Positions 10,311-21,879 of a DNA stretch of 64,000 bases are shown here, piece after piece. The notes beneath the pieces were generated by a model, which saw only the letters and a program-made list of their open reading frames with translations, was not told where the DNA came from and ran no database searches. The first letter of the stretch is position 1. Each line of letters begins with the position of its first letter. Source of the stretch: Pegoplata infirma (lineage: Eukaryota; Arthropoda; Insecta; Diptera; Anthomyiidae); assembly GCA_963921195.1 (NCBI GenBank), contig OY992540.1, positions 45,221,890 through 45,285,889 of the forward strand. The letters are read 5' to 3'. The position numbers were made by a program, and so were the translations under genes.

Positions 10311-10794
10311 TAACTAACCCAGCAAAATTTTCTGTTCCAAATTATCGGTTCCAGAACGCATCAAACTACCCTGCAACCGGTTCTACTAAACATTCCAGAA
10401 TCAATGATTTTTGTTTGAAATTGTCCCGAGGGCAATCGTTTTTTATAACAAGTAGTTTTTTTGAAAAATAATTTTGTTGTGATTACCGTGGAATTTATTC
10501 AAGAATCTATTGAACTAGGAATTTGTTCCAAAAATTTTTCCTGGGAAAGGTATTTTGTTTATTTCACAGTAGGTTTGTGTGTGACATATGCATTAAAGAT
10601 TTTTTTACAACTCATTTAATGCATTTAATCTAGAGACCAACAACAATTTATTTATGCATATAGTGGTGAATTTCTTGTTCATCACACCACAGCAACGCAT
10701 AGTTAAAGGGAATGCTTGCAAAGAACGATATTTTGTCAGTATTTCTATTTAGTATAGTTTTTCGGCGTAAGCCAAGTGTATTCTTTTTATTTTT

Positions 10795-11084
10795 TTTTTG
10801 AGTTTTTGATTGAAGAAAAAAAAATTAATTGAACAAAATATGTAAAAATATTTATGAAAAAATATTGAGGAAAACAAAAAATACTGATGAACAAAAAACA
10901 TATTGAGGAAAAAAAATTAATGAAAAAATTTATGTTACGTTTTATTCACCAGGTGGTGAATATTTTTTTATTCACCACGAGGTGAATTATAATCCAAACC
11001 CAATTTACTAAAATTTTTGGTTTAAAAAAATCAAAACAGTTATTCTTATTTTCTTTTTTGTTAATCTTTAGCTTATATAGTCAC
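10795..11084 (-). repeat. dispersed repeat with CACC..GGTG palindromes, copy 1
   Basis: The 10925-11084 part is a reverse-complement match to 16603-16755. It contains TTCACCAGGTGGTGAA and TTCACCACGAGGTGAA, two near-palindromes about 20 bp apart. An A-rich part with GATGAAAAAA-type units (10795-10925) matches the longer T-rich array at 16755-18015. The element at 11085 inserted into its end. Confidence 0.65.
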
Positions 11085-11781
11085 TAGGGTTGCCAGACGG
11101 CCTGGAATGGCCTGGATTTTCCAGTTGTTTTAGTTCTGGTCCAGTTTCCAGTTAAAATACAAGTTGTCCAGTTAAGAAAGGATTTCTTTAATTTTAACAA
11201 TTATTTTTTTTTTTTATTAAATACTTTTTTTTTTGACTTTTTAAATAAAACATTAATCATAAATAAAACATAAATGCATCTTTTGGCAACACCAAAATTT
11301 GCTATTTGGCAACACCAAAATTTGCTATTTCTGTTGCATTTTAACTATTTTTTTTTACAAATTTTTTGATCATCTTGGACAGTTTAGCGATGATTTCGGC
11401 ACTAATGTTTTGCTTGAGCTCGTCGATGATTTGAGGATTTTTGGCTTACATTTTTAAAATAAACCCACAAAAATATGTCTGGATGGGTCAAATCTGCAAA
11501 TGAGGGCAAGTTGTTGTTGCCCTTTTTTGACATCGCACGTTCGGGAAATTTTAACTGGCCTCCTACATTTCCAGATTTGACCACTTTGGACTTATTTTTT
11601 GGGGTTATTTGAAAAGAAAAAATACGCCAACAGTCCTCAGACCAATGACTAGCTAAACATCAACATTTCGAGATGCTCGAAGAAAAAGTAGCTGGAATGC
11701 TTAAAAAAGGCACATTTTGCCGTGGCTAATAGAGACGGTCATTTAAATGATGTATTTGAAAAGTAGTCTAAAATATAAATA
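11085..11781. mobile_element. TAGGGTTGCCAG element with head-to-head transposase remnants, left part
   Basis: This is a truncated copy of the family seen whole at 44009-45217 and 59520-60318. It begins TAGGGTTGCCAGACGGCC at 11085. Minus-strand codons near 11455-11500 read HPDIFLW, and plus-strand codons near 11576-11640 encode the same block, so the two remnants are inverted. The block resembles the C-terminal part of IS630/Tc1-mariner transposases (PDxFLWGYLKSKVY). The copy is cut at 11780 by the next foldback; its other side resumes only briefly at 14953-14965. Confidence 0.7.
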
Positions 11782-12294
11782 TGAAGGTTTCTATTTCAAA
11801 CGTACCACGAAAAAAAAAAATGTTGTTGGATCAAAGTCAAACTTTGAGAGCTTATTGCCCTATATGAAAGTAACAAATCGTGGAACAAAAGTTTTCGTTT
11901 GTCGGAAAAATGGGCGAGTTAGGCGTGGTCAAACATTGTAAAATTGAGCAATTTTTGCAAGATGTCGCTTTATATTTAATTTTTTCTACAGTAACTCAAC
12001 GATTCCGAAATTTTCGAAATACATTTATTTTATAGTGTTTTGTATGGGCTATCGATTGGCATTATTAGTTTTTGGAAAAAATTCAGAACTATGTCTGAAT
12101 TTTTCAAATGAAAAATAAAAATCGATGTAGCAAAAAACACGCCATTTTTTTTTTTTTTTTTTTTAAATTTTAAATTAAAGTTCATTTCATTCTCTACATC
12201 ATATCAAATTTTCAGAGAGCAGTTATTTTTGGTTTTCGAGAAAATTGGCTTTAAAGTTTAAATGTCTTATTTTATTTTCCATATCACTCATACG

Positions 12295-13380
12295 TAACCT
12301 GACCAACTGTTTTTGCCTGAAAAGCGGGATGGAAAGGTTTAAAAAGCGGGATTTTGGTCTAAAAAGCGGGACTTTTTTATATCCTCCACTTAGTGATAGT
12401 AAGTTTGCATCAGTTCGAAGAAGTATAAAAATTCATGATTTTCAATCGCTTTTAATTCGACGTAGTGATGTCCGTCCGTCTCTCTGGCTGTCTATATGTC
12501 TGTTAAAAACACACTTACTTCTAAAAGAAAGTAGTTTGTAATTTTTCCGGTCAGGTTGATATTGAGTTTCAGTGAAATCGGTAAAGTGGTTCAGAAGTTA
12601 TGAGCAAAACCGTGAATTTTGGATTAGTTTTTTTGTATGTACACTCAAACAAATTTACACTCAAAAAAATTACATAAAAAGTCATATTCAGAGTCAAAGA
12701 TTTCAAACAGGGGGGATTTTTTTGAAATGTTTGCTTTTTTTTTGGATTTTGCTTTTTTGATTTTTGCTTTTTGGATTTTTGCTGCTGCTTAACCCCGATT
12801 TGTTAAACGAGCTGGAAATACCTGGAAATTTTGTCTGAGGAATTTAAAAAAAAATAATTTTGCAGATTTGAAAAATGTGTCAAATTCAAAAATTATATTT
12901 TGTACCAAATAAATATGGGTTACCAATATCTCGAAAATTATGTATTTCTTATCTGAGTACATTTGGGCAACGCTAAACAAACGTTTGTTTTGAGCATATT
13001 CACAAAAATTTTAATCAAACTTTTTCTCTTAAATTTTTTTTTTTTTTTTTTAAATAAACTTTTAAAAAGTTATTGGAAATTTTTCGAGTTCCAACACAAT
13101 TTTCGGAGTAGTTTTTTAAACGCGGTAAGAAATTCAAAATGTTAACATATTTATATGCTCAAAAATCTAAATAAACCGCTTAAAATTACTTTAGAACAAT
13201 CATACTCGAAATATTATTTAAAAAATTTTAAATTGTACTTTGCTATTCCAAAAGTCAAAAAGCGGGATAAAGCGGGATGAAGCGGGACTTTTGTTTAAAA
13301 AGCGGGATAGAAATTCAAGGCGGGATGAGACATCAAAAAGCGGGATAATCCCGCCAAAAGCGGGATGGTTGGTCAGGTTA
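12295..13380. mobile_element. hAT-like element with 8-bp duplication CTCATACG
   Basis: The ends are TAACCTGACCAAC and its inverse GTTGGTCAGGTTA. The duplication CTCATACG is at 12287-12294 and 13381-13388. Subterminal AGCGGGAT motifs recur at both ends (12333-12375 and 13260-13370). A decayed mini-me-like patch with GTCCGTCCGTCTC lies near 12468. No transposase is seen. The uninterrupted opposite arm of the host foldback confirms the insertion site. Confidence 0.83.
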
Positions 13381-13890
13381 CTCATACGCCACGATACATT
13401 TATTTTTGCACTTACCAAAAACTTGTTTAATTCTGTTTAGATAACAGATTTAGAGCTGATTTGTCTTATTTATAGGAATTCGACTGTTTTTTTGTTGACC
13501 AGAGACATACAGTGCCATCGCTTACTCGTCTTCTGTGTAATAAGAATGACAATTTTTTTGAACTTTGAAATCTTTGAAATGATGAAGAAGGTTTGTAAAA
13601 TTTTTGAAGTGCTGCCTTTAAAATATTTTTTGTGGAACTTGTCTACTTCTGATATATTTTAAATTTTTAGTTGTAAGGCAATGTGTTTAATATCAGAGTA
13701 TTCTTAAAAATTTACAACGACTGTGAATATTGTTGCCTGGATTTATTCCAGTAAATGGCTAAGCGGCGTCCCAGAATTTCACTTCAAATATCACTTCTGA
13801 AATATTGTCATTTTATTGATATTGAATGCAACCTTGATACGAAGAATTTTGAAAAACAGTCGAATTCTTATTATAAATATGACAAATCAA

Positions 13891-14364
13891 TAGAGTCCGG
13901 CCGAAACCAGTTTTTCGAGGCCAAACCGAAATCGAACCAAAACCGAAACTAAAAAAAATTAATGCCTGGCTGAATAAAATTTTTATTTATTTTTTTATTT
14001 TTTAAAATAAATATACAGCACTTAATGTTTTTAAACCATCGGAATTGTTGTATTTATTAAAAAATATATATTTTTAAAAACAAAAACATCATATTTAAAT
14101 AAACTTAAAAAAAAATTTCATTAAATCTGTAGATTAAGAAAAAAAAAAATATTTGAACTGTAACAGTAACACGTTAATTGGAAATCCTTGTTACATTTTT
14201 AAAATGAACTGAATCAAGTGTAATGATACTCGAAATTGAAAAATTCAGCAACTTTTTTTATATATTTTTTAAAATACTAAAATTTTGCCGAATACCGAAT
14301 AGAGGCCGAAACCCCATTATTCAGCCGAAGTCGAGACCGAAACCGAATATTTGGTTGGACTCTA
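13891..14364. mobile_element. hAT-type MITE TAGAGTCC...GGACTCTA
   Basis: This 474-bp element has TAGAGTCC ends. The flanks are CAAATCAA (13883-13890) and CAAATCAG (14365-14372), an 8-bp duplication with one change. CCGAAACCG-type subterminal repeats occur at both ends. It is non-coding, and it sits in the right arm of the foldback 11782-14950. Confidence 0.8.
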
Positions 14365-14965
14365 CAAATCAGCTCTAAATCAATTATCTAAATAGAATTA
14401 AACAAGTTTTTGGTAAGTGCAAAAATAAATGTATCGTGGCGTATAAGTGATATGGAAAATAAAATAAGACATTCAAATTTTAAAGCCAATTTTCTCGAAA
14501 ACCAAAAATAACTGCTCTCTGAAAATTTGATATGATGTAGAGAATGAAAAGAACTTTAATTTAAATTTTTTTTAAAAAAAATTAAAAATGGCGTGTTTTT
14601 TGCTACATCGATTTTTATTTTTCATTTGAAAAATTCAGACATAGTTCTGAATTTTTTCCAAAAACTAATAATGCCAATCGATAGCCCATACAAAACACTA
14701 TAAAATAAATGTGTTTCGAAAATTTCAGAATCGTTGAGTTACTGTAGAAAAAATTAAATATAAAGCGACATCATGCAAAAATTGCTCAATTTTACCATGT
14801 TTGACCACGCCTAACTCGCCCATTTTTCCGACAAACGAAAACTTTTGTTCCACGATTTGTTACTTTCATTTAGGGCAATAAGCTCTCAAAGTTTGACTTT
14901 GATCTAACAACATTTTTTTTTTCGTGGTACGTTTGAAATAGAAACCTTCATATGTATCTCACATA

Positions 14966-15749
14966 CACTCAAAATATTTTGTAGGCAAAAACAAATGAAA
15001 AACACACTTAAAACCAGTGAATAAACAATTGAAAACCATCCCAGTAATTATTCGTTTGTTTTAACAAACATCAACATTTATTTTTTACTGTTGACAAAAT
15101 TTTCTAAAATAAATAACATTATACATTAAAAAAGTACGTTTTTTTCACTCTTTTTTACCAACAAATTCGAAAAAAATAACCAACGAAAACATTAAAAATT
15201 AATGACAGTTCTGTTATTTTTACCAACAAATTTCAAAAAAATAACCTACGAAAATAATAAAAATTAATGATTTTGTAGGTAATTTTTGACAATTTTTTAT
15301 TGAAATTTTTTTTTTTTAAATTTTTTATAAAATTTTTGGGGAATCAACTACATTCTGGCCAGACACTCTAACCATCGTGCCAAAGTCACTTGATACAAAT
15401 ATGTTTTTATATTGATTTTTTTTTTACAAAAAAATAACTGACTTGTGTAGTTAAAAACTAATGATATTTCATTAAAAAATACCAACAATTTAAAAAAAAT
15501 TACTTACACAAATCATTAAAAATCAAAAGAATAATCAGTGATTTTTACTTACAGAACAAAAATAAATGACTTTAAAAATTAAATGTTAATGAAAGTCTTT
15601 ATTTTTTAGTATGTTATTTTTGAAACAAAGAACTGAAGTAGTCATTAATAAAAACTGAACAACAAACAAATGTTTTTTCTTTTAAAAACGACTAAACGGA
15701 AAACTTTTTAAATAAACTACAAACAGTTAATGACTTAATTTTTTGAGTG
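14966..15749. mobile_element. CACTCAAAA-family MITE with tRNA-like module, copy 1
   Basis: It starts CACTCAAAATATTTTG after TA and ends ...TTTTTTGAGTG. Related copies are at 47435 and 60604. Internal segments 'acctacgaaaacattaaaaa' recur two to three times. On the minus strand, 15340-15402 carries an A-box-like TGGCACGATGG and a B-box-like match that is degraded here. The element interrupts the element begun at 11085. Confidence 0.75.
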
Positions 15750-15824
15750 CAACTCTTTTGATCACCAATTTTTTGTAACAGAAAAATAGTTTATTGTTTA
15801 TTAATTTTAGCTATAAAAACAAGT

Positions 15825-16185
15825 AAGAAAGATATACATAGTTGGTCAGAACCGACCATATAATACCCTACAACATTGTTTCCCAAAAAATGGGTCCCAA
15901 GTCCAAACATCAACCGACTGGGTCTGTTTTTTGTCAAATCTTCAATAAGTGTAGAAAACACTCACAAACCATATTTGAACGAAATAAGCTTCTATTTTTT
16001 GCCAATAATCTCTTCAAGGAAATATCGGGCTAAATTTTCATATGGGGCCTTAGTCCAAAAATGGTGTGATTATAATCAGATTTGATTGGGTTATTAAAGT
16101 TCGAAATTAACAAATCGACTCAAATAGTAATTCTGAGTCAATCGGTTTATACCCTACACCACAGAGTCGTGTAGCTTATAAATAT
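15825..16185. mobile_element. mini-me-related fragment (GGTCAGAACCGACC variant)
   Basis: 'aacaagtaagaaagatatac', the hairpin GGTCAGAACCGACC and 'taccctacaacattgtttcc' parallel the element starting at 58728. The far end is 'ataccctacaccacagagtcgtgta'. The middle, with the GTCY tract, is absent or decayed. Confidence 0.6.
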
Positions 16186-16602
16186 TGATGAAACGACGTT
16201 TTCGAAATTCGAAAAAAGCTAAACTTGCTTCACCTTATAATATATATTAGGCATTCCACACCAAATGTCCGGCTACAGAAAACATGTGTCCCGTGAATTT
16301 CTGAATAAGTTGTATGAAGAGCCCTATATGGAACTAAGAAAACTACGTTTTTGGGTTTTTAATTTTTCAAAAACTGGTCAAATTTGTACTGAGTTGCCTT
16401 GTGTAATATTTATCAAATTAAAACGGAATGCACCACAATTTCAAAAATGTTTATTCTTGTATAGTTTTGTATGGACTATCGATTAATTTTTTTTTTTGGA
16501 AAATTTCCAGAACCCTTTCTGGAATTTTTTTTTGTTAACATGATATTGTTTTTCGGCTGGTGTCTAATTTTAAAAAAGTTGCAGGACGCCACCTCAGTTT
16601 GA

Positions 16603-16755
16603 CTATATAAGCTAACATTTTACGACAAAGAAAACAAGAATTACTATTTTCATTTTCTTAAAACCAAAAATTTTAATAACTTGGGTTTGTTATTGTAATT
16701 CACCTCGTGGTGAATAAAACCGTTTTTCACCAGCTGGTGAATAAAAAGTAACACA
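16603..16755 (+). repeat. dispersed repeat with CACC..GGTG palindromes, copy 2
   Basis: This is the reverse complement of 10930-11082. TTCACCTCGTGGTGAA and TTCACCAGCTGGTGAA are both present. The sequence on the outer side ('tcagtttgactatataagc') shows what the site at 11077-11084 looked like before the 11085 element inserted. Confidence 0.65.
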
Positions 16756-17136
16756 ATTATTTTTTAACAAAGAAATTTTTTTTTTTATAAATTTTTTTTT
16801 TTTATAAATTTTTTTTTTTTTATCATAAATTTTTTTTTTCATAAATTTTTTGTCATCAAATTTTTTTTTCATCAAATTTTTTTTCATTATTTTTTTTTTC
16901 GCCAAACATTTTTTTCATCATTTTTTTTCATCAAATTTTTTTTCATAATTTATTTTTTTTTCATTAATTTTTTTTTCTCATTTTTTTTTTTCATCAAAAA
17001 TTTTTTTTTCATCAACATTTTTTGTTCATCAATTTTTTTTTTTTTTTTATCAATTTTTTTTCATTAATTTTTTTTTCATTAATTTTTTTTTTCATCAATT
17101 TCTTTTTCATCAAGATTTTTTTTTCATAAATTTTTA

Positions 17137-17845
17137 TACCTTCCAACTACAGTAGGAAGGTATACTCACTTTGTCATTCCGTGTGTAACGCATCAAAATA
17201 ATGGTCTAGGACCCCATAAAGTATATATATTTATGATCAGTGATCGATTCTAAGACATTCTAGCGATGTCCGTCCGTCCGTCCGTCCGTCTGTCCGTCCG
17301 TCTGTCCGTCTGTCCGTCTGTATTTAACACGATGCAGTCCAAAATAAAAGAGCTAGACTCGAAATTTGGCACGAATATGTCTTATGTTCCTAGGCAGGTT
17401 AAGTTCGTAAAGGAGCAAAATCGGACCAGGGGGAAAAAAGTTCCCCCTTCAAGAACTAAACCAACCTCTGAAAAATACCATATTTTTACATGATTTTCTT
17501 TGTTTTTGTTTAACAAATACAACATTTTTATGCTACAAGAAGTTCAAAGTCCTGCATTTGGACCCACAGAATTAGAAAATGTCGTTTTTTCGGTCCGCCC
17601 CCCTTTTATGGGCGTGGAATTTTTTTTTTTTTAAATAATGATAAACTTGTATTTCTTTAGAGCAAAAAGTATAAGAATGAATTCTTAAACACATTTTCGA
17701 GAAGAAATGCCCCCCCCCAATTACCACTACCGACCACCCCCCCCAAAAAAAAAAATAAAACGCCCCTGCAATTTTTTTTTTTATTTATTTGCATGTTGGA
17801 GGGTATAACAGATTCGGCACGGCCGAATTTAACACTCTCACTTGT
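17137..17845. mobile_element. mini-me/Helentron-like element with (GTCY)n
   Basis: One end is 'ataccttccaactacagtag' with its hairpin partner 'gaaggtat'. 'gaccccataaagtatatata' and 'tctagcgatgtccgtccgtcc' follow. The GTCY microsatellite spans about 17268-17322. The other end has the hairpin TTCGGCACGGCCGAA and 'cactctcacttgt'. This architecture matches mini-me/DINE-type non-autonomous Helitron relatives of Diptera. No Rep/helicase is encoded. Confidence 0.75.
17266..17325 (+). repeat. (GTCY)n microsatellite
   Basis: About 14 units of GTCC/GTCT follow 'agcgat'. Equivalent tracts lie at 48448-48505, 48940-48985, 52148-52175 and 59375-59405, always at the same place in the mini-me frame. Confidence 0.85.
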
Positions 17846-18114
17846 TTATCATATTTTTTTCATAAATTTTTTTTGATCAAAATTTATTTTTTTTTAATTT
17901 TTTTTCATCCATTTTTTTACATAAAAAAATTTTTCTTTTCATCAAAAACTTTTTTCCATCAAATTTTTTTTCACCAAAAATTTTGGGGTTTATTAAATTT
18001 TTTTTAGCATAATTTTGTTTTTCGTGTAAAAAAGCATTTTTTTTTACCAAAACTACTTTTTTACCAAGTCTAAGCATAAAAATTTTCCATTTGTTTGTCA
18101 AATGTACATAAAAC

Positions 18115-18395
18115 AAGTGAGAGTGTTATATTCTTTGGTGCCGAATCTTTTATACTCTCCAAAATGTAAAAACATTTTTTTTCACTTATTTTTGCACTCA
18201 CTTACGAAATGTACAGCTCTTTTGGTTTTTTAATGGGGTCCTCGTCTGATATTTCAAATTCGTTTTGCATGGAATAGCAAAGTAATATAACATTATTTTT
18301 TCTAAAAAAACATTGCTTTGGCAATTACACCCAAATCTTCCGCAAAACATTATCATGATTTAATGTTTTGGGCAAGAGTACAAAATTCGCAGGCA
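18115..18395. mobile_element. mini-me end fragment and adjoining unassigned sequence
   Basis: 'acaagtgagagtgttatatt' then 'gccgaatctttta' (18113-18165) equals the terminal hairpin region of the mini-me at 47717. The following 230 bp have no recognised match. Confidence 0.5.
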
Positions 18396-19117
18396 TTTTG
18401 AAAAAGTCAATTTATCAAAAATCCAGCCACTTTTTTTAATTTTTTTTTTGTTTAAGTTTAGATGTTTGTCTAACTACACAAAAATATTCAGACATATGTT
18501 TTCCTTTTTTTGGAAAATCTTATTTGAATATTAAATTTCACAACAACTTTGTAATTTGCTTTTATTTTCTTGTTTGAACATAGCGAATGAGTATTAAATA
18601 TTTGGATAAATGTTACTCATACGATATGTTGAAACAAGTAAATACAAGCAAATTACTAAATGGCTATGACATTCAAAATTCAAAAGTGATTTTTTCGTAG
18701 AAAACATGTCTGATTTTTTTTGTGTAGATAGACAAACATCTAAACTTAAAAAAACAAAATAACAAAAAAGTGGACGGATTTTTGATAAATTGACTTTTTT
18801 AAAAAATTTCAGAACGGGTTCTAAAAATGTTTCAAAAAAAAAAAATTGGTCAATAGCCCATACAAAACTATAGAAGAGTGTACATTTTTGAGATTGTTGC
18901 GCATTCCGTTTTAATTTGATAAATATTTAAAAAAGGCAACTCACGAAGTTAACAATTTTTCCAATATTTGATCACGCCTCCTAAGCCGAGTTTTTGAAAA
19001 ATTAAAAACCCAAAAACGCAATTTTCTTAGTTCTATATAGGGCTGTCCATACAACATACTCAGGAATTTACGGTATGCTTTTATTTTTTCGCTGGACATT
19101 TAACGTGGAATGCCTCA

Positions 19118-19900
19118 TATTGAGATTAATTTATTTTAACCAAAATTGTTATGTCTCAAGTTTATATTTGATTAAATTTATTTCGGTTAATATTTTTCAA
19201 ATTAGATTTTTTTAAGCACATTATATTTATAGACCACCAATAATAATTTGTTAGGATTTAATGAAAATTATGTTTTTTTGGTATGAGTATAGGTTTTTTT
19301 TTTGTATTTTTGGCAAAATCATTGTATATTTATGACCCATTCAAGCGTTAAATCAAACTGTCAATTTTGGCCTATTTTTGTGACTGTTTTTTTTTTACCA
19401 ATAAACTTTTAACATTTATTATGATTTTTATGCATGTGTGTGAGGGAAAATGAAACGAGTTTATTTTATACACATGCATGAGTCTACTTTTATACGAAAG
19501 AAAGCAGTGCAGCAGTGTATAACAAAATTTATAGAATAGAATTCCATTAAAACAATGGAACATTTTACTTTTTTTTTAATAAAAAAAAAAATTATATAAA
19601 TTTCTATTTTTTGTTCGTTTTTTATTTTCAGCATTATCACGTTCAAACCATTACATATGGCAATAAATTTTTTGTTTTAATTGCTTTGTGGTAGTAAGTA
19701 TTAGAGCTGGTTGCTATTTTTTTTAGATTTTTTTTCTTTTTAGATTTTTTTTTGCTACAAAATTAAGGAACAAATATTTTACAGTTTCCATTGAGATTTA
19801 CTACGGTATTAAATGGAATGTATTTTAATAGGGTTTACTTAAGTCGGATGGAACTTTTTTAGTTGCCTCAGCTACAGTATTGGGGAATAATTATTTTGTC
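19118..19900. other. AT-rich sequence without recognised feature
   Basis: T runs and a short perfect-looking hairpin region near 19440-19490 ('catgtgtgtgag' against 'cacatgcatgag') are the only structure seen. The open frames are low-complexity. Confidence 0.45.
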
Positions 19901-20350
19901 ATTCCTTATGTAACACATTTAAATATGACTCCGCATATAGTATATATTTGGGCATTCTATGCGAAACGGGACACTCTTAAATATTTTAAGATTCTCCCGA
20001 TTATTTTTTACAGATTTTAGTACTCCTTGAAAACTCTTTTCTTCCTGTTCAATAGATATCGAATTTCAAGAATTCGAAGCTTGGTCCTTCCTTAACTCTT
20101 CTGCTCAACTTGTTAAAAAATCGTATAAATTCAATTTTTGTATTTTTACGTTTAATAAAATAATTAAAAAACAAAATTCTTAAAAGTGTTATCTTCTATC
20201 GATCGTGGGATTGTGATTATTATTAATTTTTTGATTTTTTTTTTTTTAATTTATTGTAGTTTTCTGGTCTTGAAATTAGCTTGTTCTGGTTCAATAGAGC
20301 TTCCTAAAGAGGTCTATTGAAATACCAACCTCCATATTTTAATAATTTTT
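19900..20350. mobile_element. mini-me fragment followed by a diverged solo arm of the GGGGCATTCC family
   Basis: 'gtcattccttatgtaacaca' (19898-19917) is the usual mini-me phrase. From 'gggcattctatgcgaaacgg' (19948) onward the order of motifs follows the left arm of 22778-24694: 'agattctcccgatta', 'ttagtactccttgaaaactc', 'gatatcgaattt'. No inverted partner is present. Confidence 0.55.
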
Positions 20351-20429
20351 TAAACATTCTTTCCAAACAAATTTTCTCCAGTTCCTAACTCAATTTTTTT
20401 TTGGATTTTTTAAAGTTATGTAGATGTTT

Positions 20430-20865
20430 TATAAAACTAAATGACAGAGAATTTAGTTAAAATATCCAATTTAGCAGAAAAATTTTGCTAAAAGTTTCAT
20501 AATTCAAACTGAAAATGTTTTTTTTTTTTGTTATTCTGTTTTTCAATAAAATGTTTTAAGTTTATTTTTTCGAAAAATTAATTGTTTTTGAAATTTTTCT
20601 TGAAACAGGATGTCTTAATATTTCTGTTGAATTGTTAAAAATAACAATTTTTTTACATTTTGACAGTTTTAATGGTTTAAAATTCTAAAAATCTTAAAAA
20701 TTAACATTAAAAAATTTGTAAAAAAATGCTAAAATCACAATTTAATCTACAGTAAAATTAAAAGAAAGAAATGGTTATTTGTCAAAACTTAACGACAGAG
20801 AATTTAGTAAAAATATCAATTTCAACAGAAAAATCTGCTAAAACTAGCTAATTCAAAGTAGGGCT
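20430..20865 (+). repeat. two direct copies of an ~80-bp repeat
   Basis: 'aaatgacagagaatttagtt' with 'agcagaaaaattttgctaaa' (20430-20510) recurs as 'aacgacagagaatttagtaa' with 'aacagaaaaatctgctaaaa' (20785-20865). The function is unknown. Confidence 0.55.
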
Positions 20866-20990
20866 GTCAAATGGGATCGTTTTTTTTTTAAATCCCGGGA
20901 TTCGGGATTTGAAAATCGAAATCCCGGGATCCTAGGATTTTTCGGGATCCCGGGATTTTTCGGGATTCTGGGATTTTTCGGGATTAAATT
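20862..20990. repeat. CCCGGGAT subterminal repeat cluster
   Basis: After TAGGGCTGTCAAATGGGATC come several copies of CCCGGGAT and TTTTTCGGGAT within 110 bp. In this AT-rich window such islands look like subterminal transposase-binding repeats of a hAT-type element (the TAGGGC end fits). The partner end was not found. Confidence 0.5.
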
Positions 20991-21054
20991 TCTTTGATTA
21001 TAAGAGTAAAAATAAAATAGTAGACTCTTTATGTTTCAATTTTATTTTGCATAT

Positions 21055-21110
21055 TAAGGGACTTCCGTGGGAAGTGGGTTTGATTCCCACGAAAACCATT
21101 AGGTCGATTT
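21055..21110 (+). other. tRNA T-arm-like segment
   Basis: GTGGG-TTTGATT-CCCAC forms a perfect 5-bp T-arm with a B-box-like loop. No A box or acceptor stem is recognisable upstream, so this is probably part of a SINE or tRNA relic. Confidence 0.4.
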
Positions 21111-21594
21111 CGCTATAACGAAATTAATAAAAAAATATATTTCTAATTATTCTTATTGTTATTTAAAGGCAATTAAAAAATTAAGTATACGCCACTTATG
21201 CAGTTTTCAAGTAATTATTAATAATTTATATTTAGCAATGAACTAAAAAAAGCCTTGAGGCGTCTGTTATGGAAAATGACAACTTTTATTTGCTTTTGGT
21301 TTCATCCCATTCCGATTTTGGTTGTTGCACTGTATAATTTTAAAATTAATTTAAAGAAAATTTAAAATAATAAAAACATTTAATGGGCAAATGTAATAAT
21401 ATAATACATTAGACTTGCATTGTTTTGTATAAAAAGTTTTTTTTCCAATTTTAAACGTCACGGAAAATTTTTATTCTCCTAGATCTAAAACTTATGTGGT
21501 AAAAACTTGAGGCCATTCGGATTAAATTTACCCGTGGCGCCCTTCGATCAAAGTTTTGGTTTTTTAGAAAATGTTCGCCAAAACCTGAAAACTT

Positions 21595-21690
21595 TGGACA
21601 AAGGGCTCCGTGACTGTGGCTTAATGGTTAGTGCGTTGGACTATTATTCAGCAAGCCTGGGTAGAATTCTCAGATCTGCAAAATTCGTGG
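21595..21690 (+). other. tRNA-related (SINE head or tRNA pseudogene)
   Basis: GTGGCTTAATGGTTAGTGCG is a strong A box/D-arm match. CTGGGTAGAATTCTCAG forms a 5-bp T-arm with one G-T pair, but its B box is degraded. The anticodon arm does not fold well. A SINE head or tRNA pseudogene is more likely than a live tRNA gene. Confidence 0.5.
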
Positions 21691-21879
21691 CCAGCTGTGT
21701 ACGTTGAAAATTCAAAAAAAGTTTTAGTTTTAATTTGTTGATGTAAATGTAACAATAACACTGTGCAACAAATTTTGGGTCATTGCATTGAGCCTCAATG
21801 CCTTCAACGCCATATGAAAGTAGACCATAAAGTGGACAAGATCACCAAAGGGTTGTGCACAGTCAGTTCGGATTTCTTT

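Larger units (their letters stand above)
11782..14950. mobile_element. foldback element TGAAGG...CCTTCA with two nested inserts
   Basis: The outer arms are 11782-12294 plus 13389-13488, and about 13855-13890 plus 14365-14950. They pair well; for example 'ggtttctatttcaaacgtac' at 11786 is mirrored near 14930. TA flanks both ends (11780-11781, 14951-14952), and the related copy at 59640 shows the empty site with a single TA. The left arm is interrupted by 12295-13380 and the right arm by 13891-14364. The arms contain no recognisable coding sequence. Confidence 0.82.
16756..18015. repeat. T-rich CATCAA simple array split by a mini-me element
   Basis: Runs of 6-11 T are separated by CATCAA, CATAAA or CATTAA at 16756-17135 and again at 17846-18015. 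The break coincides with the mini-me element 17137-17845, so the two blocks look like one array. The reading frames across it code only for Lys/Phe-rich low-complexity peptides and are not genes. Confidence 0.75.
16254..19117. mobile_element. foldback of the GGCATTCCACACC subfamily, interrupted
   Basis: The left arm (16254-16530) and right arm (about 18790-19117) pair over 'ggcattccacaccaaatgtc' and 'ggaactaagaaaactacg'. An inner pair lies at 18410-18560 and 18655-18780. The family is that of 28113-30523. The left arm is interrupted from about 16530 to 18390 by another repeat, a T-rich array and a mini-me element. The left terminus has lost the initial TGA. Confidence 0.72.

Noticed and set aside
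16690..16905. Lys-rich open frame as a small gene
   Set aside because: It translates a T-rich CATCAA simple array; no start context or domain.
21595..21690. Functional tRNA gene
   Set aside because: Good A box, but the anticodon arm and B box are degraded; it is listed as a SINE or pseudogene-like segment instead.
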